NCBI GenBank assembly: GCA_014706295.1
Contig: JACSVZ010000002.1
Location: 50,618,717-50,682,716, forward strand
Direction of reading: 5' to 3'
Length of the DNA: 64,000 nucleotides
Source: Lycocorax pyrrhopterus obiensis
Taxonomy: Eukaryota > Chordata > Aves > Passeriformes > Paradisaeidae
Shown: positions 55,473 to 64,000 of the stretch, one piece after another
Layout: each line of letters starts with the position of its first letter
Numbering within the stretch: the first letter of the stretch is position 1
Notes under the pieces: model-generated
Databases searched by the model: none
The model's input: the letters and a program-made list of their open reading frames with translations, nothing else
What the model was told of the DNA's origin: nothing
Position numbers and translations under genes: made by a program

Positions 55473-58400
55473 TGATATAGATGATACAGTAAGCCAATGA
55501 GAGACTGAAACAGCTCATTCTAGTTTCATCACAATGCTCATGTATCCAATTTCAGAAATTTGTTAGATATCACTCATTATGTCACCACAGCTGAGTCCTT
55601 CATATTCCAGCTAATAAACGCAATAATAAACTACTTTCCATTTCAGTCAAAAGTCCCAGATATTGGTTTTCCATTGTTTGATTACTGAAGCAGGTGATAA
55701 GGCTATTATTTGCCTGGTTAGCACTGGATGAATATGAATGAGGACAGCTGAACCTTCAGAAGCTCAACTGTGCTTATATATTACACTACTGGCCCACACC
55801 CACATCAGAAGTTTTATTATTTGTGTAATTATTAATTTTTATTAAAATTTAAATTGAACATCTTTCCATATAAATACATGCATACTATTGCTTTCCATAG
55901 TACTATTCCATACCCTCCATTTAATTCTGCCTCTCTCAAGGATGCAGAGTATTTGGAAAAAGAAGCCACTTTCCATTACTTCAATGCATCCCAGGAGGAA
56001 AGTTGTAACTGAAATTTTGTGTGTGTATATGTGGAAATGCACATGTGAGCAGTGAAAATGGGAAGAAATGGGCATTCATGAAACAGATATGGGTTTGTAA
56101 ATTAACCAGTTAGGCTAGATCAGCTAGTTTTCAACATGTATTACTATTTACCCTGCTTATACAAACCAGTAATTTCCAAGTTGAATGTTACTAACAATTT
56201 CTATAGAAATGTCAATAATCTTCATACCATAGACCTGCCTGGGCAAGAAATACCTGCTCATTATTTGCAAGATTGTTCTCTGAAAACATACCTAGTGCTA
56301 AAGCAGCACAGATAAAAAAGGACTCGATTTTATTTTCATTCATGGTCTCAGGTCTCTTTATCTCTCACTTTTCAAAGAGCTCCCTCAATATTAGGGTTGC
56401 TTATGTTCTAGATGCATGAGTGCTTTGTCAGTAATCTCTTAATACAGGGTCCAGATGGACTTTGTATATGCTTTTCCACTTGCAGATGTACCTGGATATC
56501 TCCATTTTCTTTTCCTGGGAGCTATAGATATGCTAGCTGCTGGCAGACCCTCAAAAAAGATTTTATTCCACGTGCTGAATAAACTCACGTGAAACAAGTG
56601 GGACTCGGACAAAAAGTCAGGAATATATTAATATAGTCTCTGTTCAGGAGCTAATTTAGCTGCCCTGAATAACCTTGTAAAAATGCTTGCATATCTTTGT
56701 AACTTAAATTAGTATTTTAGATCCCTTGCTTTACATTCCCTGAATATTACCAAACTTATTAGACTAAAATGTGAAGAACACATGACTAGTAAAATTGCTG
56801 TGAGTATGAGAGCTACAAAATTCAAGTACTACTGGAGACAAATCTCTCTTCAGCAAGAAAGTCTTCCCAGCCACTTCGCTTCACCAAATGAGACCAATAC
56901 AGTGTATTATTATGATTAATATTGCAATAAAGTAAATAAGAGTAGGAGCTGCTATACGAAACAGCTATACATTTTGCAGTATTATATTTATATCCTTTTA
57001 ATTATCTTGCAAACTTGAAACCATGAAATGCAATTTGACATAGACTTGGTCTGCAATGCTGGGACACTGTGGGTTAAATCCTTAACTATGACAGTGCGTA
57101 ACCAAAGTGCTGGCTTGGTTTTACGGGGAAGTAATTTTCAGTTGTATGTGACCAGTCAGACATTTCAGAGTTTTTGGGATTGGTATTGTTTGTGGGTTTA
57201 TCCAGCAGGGTCCAGCCCTAAGGCTAATATTTCAAACCTTTACAGCATGCTTGCAAGAAGGACTGCTGCTACTGGGTGCGACTGCAGGGTCAGATACGCA
57301 GGTGGGTTTAGATGGAACCTTCCTCACCTTCCTATTGAAACAAAATGAATCAATTTTTATTTAGAGCTGCATCCAGCCTGCTGAAGAGGTCCATCAAAAA
57401 GGATTTTACGTTTAATTCAAAATGGTATGATTTGACTTTGCAGAAATCCTTGGCTGCTGATGTTATTGGTGAGAGGATAAATACAAACAATGCAGAGAGA
57501 ATGGGAGAATCTGCACCTTGAGAGAGACATTTTCAAAGACTATTCATGAGAAATTCCTATAAAGATAAAATCATGTTTTTGCACTCTAGTATACATTAAT
57601 CTCAAAGCACTTTCAGGGGAAAAAGGCTTTTTATTAAGGGTACAATAGAAATGTTTTGCTCTACATAAATAATGATTTTTATCATAAAATGATATCTTTT
57701 GATAAGAAAGGGGGTCCCTAAGGAAATCCTGTATAAAAATCCACTTTACCCACATTATTACAGTTTCTTGCTAGGAACTTTTATCAGTGACTATGCCTCA
57801 AAATTTCTTTGGTACATTGTCACAGTTCTTTCCTCAAGCGGTTTGAACGCATTGATCCTACAGGCATTTTTCTCCCACTCTAGGCTGACAAGCTGTAGAT
57901 GGAGAAAACTGGGACTGGAACTTAAACCACAGAGTGGAGGTATGGCAGCAAGAATATCAGACTAACAGAAGGTGGGAAAGGGAGTTTATTCAGAAAGAAC
58001 TCTATAAATGACAAGTTTTTAATTTAAAAAAAATACCAGAGTCTAAGGAGGATTATTATTGTATTATCTGAAATACATTATAATTTTACTTTCTTATTTG
58101 TAACCTCAACTATAATTCTGTAATGAAGACCACAGTTCTGTTGTTTTAAACTTGCTTGGTGTTTAGATTTGATTTAAGCCAGTTAAACAGGTACAGAGCA
58201 TGCTGCTGTCCTGGAAGCACAAATACAAATCAATTAAGACACCAGACAAGCCTTTTCAGTTGTTTGCAACTCAAGATAAATGTGGAGATCCCCAAGACAT
58301 GGTTGTGTTTCCCATAAAATTGCGCATTTTTTGGTGATGGCAGTAAGCCTTAGGACACAGGGCACACAGAGGCAGGCAAGGGAATTGCTGACCACAGTGC

Positions 58401-60240
58401 CAGAGGGAACTGCCATGGGTGCTTGCCCTGATCCAAGCAGGAATCAGAGCCATGGTTGAGAGAGAGGTGCTTCAATGCACTGAGTAACACTTTGTGATTC
58501 TGTTTTCAATTTGTGTCAAGGTTGCTCACAGCTCTGCTTCTCTGCTCTGAAAATTAAAATCCAGCTCGTTAAGCTCCTGCAAAACACTCTTACTGCTTTC
58601 TCATTAGTTTTTCTAACCCTGAGTTACAGTGCTCTTTGTAAATTGTATGGTACAAAGTGTCTCTTCTACTGTTCCATAAAGACTCAGCCTCAGACAGAAG
58701 ACTGCACTATAATTACAAAGGTATAATTTTAACAAGAACAGGGATAGTCTGTAGCCACAAGAAACCACCCCTACTACAAAAATTAATGAGAAGATACATC
58801 TTAAATCTCAGATAAAAAGCTGAACTAAGACTTGAAGATTTTTCCTATGAAGTCCCACCTCAGCTAGAAGGAAGGAGACCCACAATACTGACAGGGACAA
58901 ACACACATTGTCCTTAGTTATGCAACATGGACAGACATCTTTTAACGTCTGGCAGCTCTGTAACTTGAAAACAGTCACTGGCCTTATACTAATCAGCCTT
59001 TCAGCTTCTTCCTTGCAATATTTTTGTTCAGTGCTCCCTTGCTGGCTCCCATCAATATCTTCTTTCTTAGCATGATTGAAATTCATGCTTTAACACCATC
59101 AATTTCACTTTTACATTTAAACCCCATTGAAATGGATAATGGCAATACCAGAACTGTAAAAGACATCAGTGCTTTTAGCCCTGCTAGGCAATCGCACTAG
59201 AGAATGAATGCTGCAGTGTCAGGCAGCTCTTATGTATTACAGTAGACCAAAAACCTCCAGGGCCCTCATCTGCAGCAAAACAGATTTTCTATCAAAACCA
59301 TTATGTGAATAAAATGTAAGAATAGTTTTCTATTTCAGAGAAGATGGATGCGTGAATGGAAAACTGTTCTGTGGCACAAAGTAATGGATTGAGATTATCC
59401 ATACAATTATGCTCAACAAATCCAGTTGGTGGGGGTTTTTTCCTTTCTTCTTTTTCCATTCTGAGAGACGAACCTATGCATGCATACAGAGCAGTTTGAG
59501 TATCAGTACAGCAACAATCACACCTTTGACTCAAGTCTTCAGATCCACTTCAGAGTAGAACTGGCTGTAATGAAAACCAAATTTGCTGTTGGACTTTCTA
59601 TTTGAAAAGTCAAAGAAAATTGGCAGTGTTTCTTGCACGGAGTTGTACTTTATTGTGAAAGATGTAACCATGACCCCAAATCAGGGCAGGCACTTTTCTG
59701 TCATCAGTGCTAATCTTAGCAGAGCTGAGATCACAGCTTCAGTCTGAGCAGGAGCGAGGGGGGTGCTGGGGGAGAGGAGAGCAAGGATGGCAAGTTGTCA
59801 GCATTCTCTCCTTTGCTGGGAGGACTGCAGTGCCAGTGGCTTCTTCCTGACTGAAAGATCTGCTTGGTGTCATTTTTCATTGTCCTAACATGCTTTTAAA
59901 CCTTTGTTTTTCTCTGGTGTGCAACTCCACGCCACATCTACTATATGTTTTGCTATACTACATTTACTATATTGCATGCACATATAATTTACTATATATG
60001 GTAATTTTTGCATACCTTTGATTTTTTTGGTACCCCTAGAATCAGCTTTGACTAGCTCCAGTCCTGAATTTATTTGCTTGTTGGTGAGTTGTTTAGAGCC
60101 CCGGGATCCCCTGTATCAGTCAGTGTCTTGTATCCTCCCATGCCTGTATCCCTCTGCCCAGAATCCCATGTTCCCAGTTTTCAGGACTGCTGAACAACTG
60201 CCAGTTGTGCATTTCTCTGCACAACACCTTTATTGTTATT

Positions 60241-60884
60241 GGTCCTGCACTTGGGCCGCAACAACCCCATGCATCGCTGCAGGCTGGGGGAATGCAGCTG
60301 GAAAGCTGCTCAGGAGAAAGGGATTGGGGGTGCTGGTTGATAGATGATGGATATGAGCCAGCAGTGTCCCTGGGTGGCCAAGGGCATCTTGGCCTGCATC
60401 AAGAATAGTGTAGTAGGAGTAGGGAAGAGATTATCTCACTGCCCTCAGCACTGGTGAGGTTGCACCTCGAGTACTGTGTCCAGCTCTATGTCACTCACTT
60501 CAAAAAGGACATTGAGGTGCTGGAGCACATCTAAAGAGGGCAATGAAGGTGGGCAAGGGTCTAGAAAACGTGTCTTATGAAGAGCTGCGGCAGGAAGTGG
60601 GGCTGTTTAGCCTGGAGAAAAGGAGGCTCAGGAGAGACTGCCTGAAAGGAGTTGTAGTGGAGTGGGGGTCAGCCTCTTCTGCCATGTCTCAAGTAAAAGA
60701 GTGAGAGGAAATGACATTAAGTTTTTTCAGGGGAGATTAAGATTGACTCTTACAAAAGGTGTCTGGATGTGGCACCTGGGGATATGATTTAGGTGGTTTA
60801 AGCAATTATGGTGGTGCTGGGTTGACAGTTGGACTAGGTGGTCTAGAAGCCTCTTCCAACCTTGATGATTCTGTGATTATGTTA
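60241..60884 (+). mobile_element. CR1 LINE 3' part, internally deleted
   Basis: Sense on the + strand. It starts in the reverse transcriptase C-terminal region (ggtcctgcacttgggccgca), goes through gagccagcagtgtccctggg, ttgcacctcgagtactgtgt, gacattgaggtgctggagca and tttagcctggagaaaaggag, and then drops part of the 3' UTR around 60715-60765. It ends with tgctgggttgacagttggac, tagaagcctcttccaacctt and the tail gatgattctgtgatta. The subfamily differs from the 55 kb copy, judging by the ending. Confidence 0.88.
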
Positions 60885-61679
60885 GTCATCAATACCTCAT
60901 TCCACATAAAGTAACTACTTTTTACTAATATCTATATAACATGGGGCTGTAACCTAAGAAGATAAGCAAAAGTAAAATGAACTAGGCATGATACTCCTGC
61001 CATTAGAAAAAAAAAATGTGTTTCATCTAAACAAAGTTTGAGGCAGGGCTCAAAATAGTCCAAGTCTGGCAAGTCTGTGGCCTTGCATACTCCCTACAAT
61101 ACCCAAAGACTAACTAGAGAGAGCAATAATGTATTTCTTGGGCTAGGAGTTAACAATTTATCAACATCACAGCAGAATATCACTTGAAAAGAAGCATGTA
61201 ATTTGCTACTTAATTTAAAATTAAGATGGTAATGTCCTGATTTACTCAATCCAAACCTGAATCAAGAAAAGTAAACTAGAAGGAGTTGCTACACATGCTG
61301 TTGCCTTAATAGCCGAAAAGTCTTTTGACAACACACAGGAAAAATAATCCCCAAGTGAACAGATGGAGAGTGTATTAGCACTGTATAACAGCAAACTGAC
61401 TTACCCCCTTTCAGGCTAAATAAAAATATAGGCTAGATTTCAATTTCCAAGCTAAAACTAGCTGTGTATCTTTCAACAAAGTAACAAATGACTGGAAGTC
61501 CAGAGCAAAACCTGCTGAGAATATCAATGTAGAGATGAGCTCAGAGTTAACAAAACAGAAAAGTTAGCTCTGCAGTGGTTACTGTCACATTAAAGACAAT
61601 TCAGACTTTGAAGGATAAATTCTAGGTTGTAGAATTATTTTTTTTACATTGATCTTTTTATACCTTGACTTTTTTTTGC

Positions 61680-62570
61680 ATTGACCGTTTAGTCCAATTG
61701 CCTGACTACTTTAGAGCTGACCAAAAGTTAAAGCATGGCTTTAAGAACATTGTCCTTAAACACTCTCTTAAACACTGACAGGTACAAGGCATCAACCACC
61801 TCTCCAGGAAGCCAGTTCCAGGGTTTGACCACCTTCCCAGTAAAAAAATGTCCCTATGTCAAGTATGAATCTTCCCTGATGAATGCAGCATTTAGCCATT
61901 CCCATGTGTCCTAGCACTGGGTGCCAGGCAGAAGAGCTCAGCACCTCTCTCTGCACTTCCCCTCCTCAGGAAGCTGTAGGGAGCAGTGAGGTCACCCCTT
62001 GGCCTCCTTCTCTCCAAACGACACAAGCTCAGTGCCCTCAGCCACTACTCAGAGGACATTCCTGCCAGCCCCTTCCCCAGCTTTGGTACCCTCCTCAGAA
62101 CACAGTCAAGGACCTTCACATCCCTCTTCAATAGCAGGATCCAAAATTGCACACAGTATTTGAGACCAACAATGCTGGATACAGCAGGATAATTGCCTCT
62201 TTGGACCATCAGTCTTGCTGTGTTTGATGCACCCCAGGATAAGGTTTGCCCTCCTGGCTGCCAGGGCACACACTGCTGACTCCTGTTGAGCCTCCTGTGA
62301 ACCAGCACCCCCAGAACCCTCTCGGCAGGGCTGCTCTCCAGGCACTTCTCTCCTAGTTTTGTGCCTGACGTTTCTCCTTGGTGCAGAATCTGGCATTTTG
62401 ACTTATTAAATTTCATCCCATTAATCAAAACCTAATGATACATCCTCTCAGATTTCTCTGCAAGGGCTCTTGTCCCTCAAGAGAGTCAATAGCACCTCCC
62501 AGTTTGTTTTAATCAGCAAACTTGCTGATAGTGCATTCAACTACTGCATCCAGATTGTTGATAAATATAT
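61680..62570 (-). mobile_element. CR1 LINE 3' part, minus strand
   Basis: On the + strand it reads as antisense CR1: ggcatcaaccacctctccag, agccagttccagggtttgac, tggcctccttctctccaaac, ccaggataaggtttgccctc, aaacttgctgatagtgcatt and ttgttgataaatata. The element's 3' end is near 61680 and its 5' truncation near 62570. It is the only clear, near-complete CR1 3' part in the window lying in the same sense as CNTNAP2. It faces the + strand copy at 60.2-60.9 kb about 0.8 kb away. Confidence 0.85.
62045..62428 (-). pseudogene. CR1 reverse transcriptase C-terminal remnant
   Basis: A 127-codon open stretch inside the minus-strand CR1. It contains FNKSKCQILHQGE, ERVLGVLVHRRLN, QCVPWQPGGQTLSWG and GLKYCVQFWI, which are the standard C-terminal motifs of CR1-type reverse transcriptase (compare FNKxKCxxLHxG, LGVLVD and LEYCVQFW). 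The catalytic domain is missing and the frame is broken beyond both ends, so this is a dead fragment. An overlapping minus frame (62106-62396) is partly frame-shifted sequence of the same region. Confidence 0.8.
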
Positions 62571-64000
62571 AACCCCTTCAATTTCTACACTACACCTGAA
62601 ACTCAAAAGTAATTCAAAATTCCATGAGTCTTCTCTTCTGGAAGTTCATTGCATGCACCTTCTCTGAAAGTGACATCCTGAAAAAGGTTAATTGTCTACT
62701 CATTTGGGTGGTGACTCTCCACTGATGGGCTTGCCTCCTCCGGTTAAGGGAAGGTTGTTTGGTCTTCACTTACAGACCTTTGCCACCTCTCCTTCTGCAT
62801 GCCTGCCACTGCTATGACAATTGTTGATCTCATTACAGAACTTAGCATCTTTCCTTATGGGCCCAAGGTCTAAAGCCCCAAACTCATTTATGCATAACAA
62901 GATATTGAGGAGGAGGTAAGCGTATTTAAAAAATTACAAATGCAGGCAAGCCTTAAATTACTTATTTAGAAATTAAAGAGTTTCATCCCTATTTGGGATA
63001 AACTTGAGCACTCTGGTCAGCAATGAAGGACATAAAACAACTTACATTAACATCACAGTAAGATGGATAGCAGTTTATCAACTGCCATTATAAATTATCT
63101 GTTTTCATAAAGATTCTCAAGTGACATAACACTTAAGACACTGATCAATGGATATAAACACAGATGCTAAAGTTTGCTTTACTCTGCCAGTCACTATATT
63201 TGCTGACTGAGGAAAAAATGCAATCACATTTATCAGTGAAATGTTGGAGTCAATAAAACAGATTCAGTGATGCAGAAAAGATTCCAGCACCTGCTGTGTT
63301 TCCTGCAATCATCTTTGGAAGACCATTTTTCAAAACTCTTGCCTCCTGGTCACAATGCCTAATCACGATACATACCCTGTCACGGCTGGCATCATTACTT
63401 TCATCCATCTAAAGAGTGAAAGGTCCTGATCTGGCCTGGTTTACAACCTGGAGCTGTGTAATGTGCTGATGGAGCTTTAATGATGCATGTAAACTGGTGT
63501 CCTTTCAGGGGAATTTTGTTAAACAATAAGTGACCTGTAAACATGAGCTTGATCACCACTGTGCCACAGTCAAGGCAGTACGTAGGAACCCTGCCATGAT
63601 GCCAGAACGGTAAACATTAAATACAGGAGCCTGCTGCTGTCCACGAACCATGTTACTGTGAGGATCTGATTCTCTATTGTCTCGTACATTTTGGTGGGTG
63701 TTTGTAGCTGTGCAGAACAATTGTAAAGCTTTCCATTCCCACCTGGTAATGCTGCATAACCACCGTATGCTCAGCAATACATGTCTATGCAACATGGAAG
63801 GCAAAGACACAAGGACAATAATGAAAAAACAATGAACTTTTTAAAGAATTCAGCTCCCCTGTGGTACTAAATCTATTCCCTGTGCTGTGGAGGTGAACTG
63901 CAGGAAATTGTAGCTCTTTTCTCTCCAGATCCTGGGCTGAGTATGTGGACAATGAGATGCAGCTCTAGAGTTCTGTAGAGTCAGAGCCATTGCATTGGCC

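Noticed and set aside
60018..60347. 109-codon + strand open frame
   Set aside because: It runs from unique DNA into the 5' end of a CR1 copy and does not follow the CR1 coding frame for any length, so it is not a gene.

Overview
The window is vertebrate genomic DNA, most likely from a bird. It is AT-rich and almost entirely intronic, with small exons separated by kilobases, and it carries several CR1-type LINE fragments, two of them with the ATTCTATGA-like 3' tail typical of bird and crocodilian CR1 elements. The species cannot be fixed from sequence alone. There is no operon, CRISPR array, rRNA or convincing tRNA.

One protein-coding gene is supported. It lies on the minus strand and spans the whole window, with both ends outside it. 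Six exons, each with good splice sites and mutually compatible reading phases, encode part of a contactin-associated protein of the neurexin superfamily. The best match is CNTNAP2 (CASPR2). In transcription order (high to low coordinate) they are: 54218-54388 and 35233-35451 (third laminin-G domain), 32445-32681 (end of that LamG domain plus a complete six-cysteine EGF domain), and 20565-20810, 18939-19072 and 6300-6393 (fourth LamG domain, incomplete). Joined, they give one uninterrupted frame of about 367 codons. By counting back from the C terminus they should correspond to human exons 16-21. The exons for the end of LamG4, the transmembrane segment and the PDZ-binding tail would lie below position 1; the upstream exons lie above 64000.

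The introns hold CR1 copies: a degenerate piece at 37.9-38.0 kb, a + strand copy at 39.18-39.71 kb, an inverted pair forming an imperfect hairpin at 41.8-42.66 kb, an old + strand LINE relic at about 47.6-48.6 kb, a + strand 3' end at 55.10-55.47 kb, and a + strand / minus strand pair at 60.24-60.88 and 61.68-62.57 kb. The last retains a 127-codon open stretch of the reverse transcriptase C-terminal end. Several short near-perfect inverted repeats and one CpG-enriched patch (about 22.78-23.07 kb) are not explained by genes or recognised repeats.

I found no credible previously undescribed system. The most interesting items are the CR1 inverted duplication, the diverged linker encoded at 20.6-20.8 kb, and an intronic hairpin close upstream of the 54.2 kb exon. 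Comparisons with human CNTNAP2 and CR1 consensus are from memory, not from a search.
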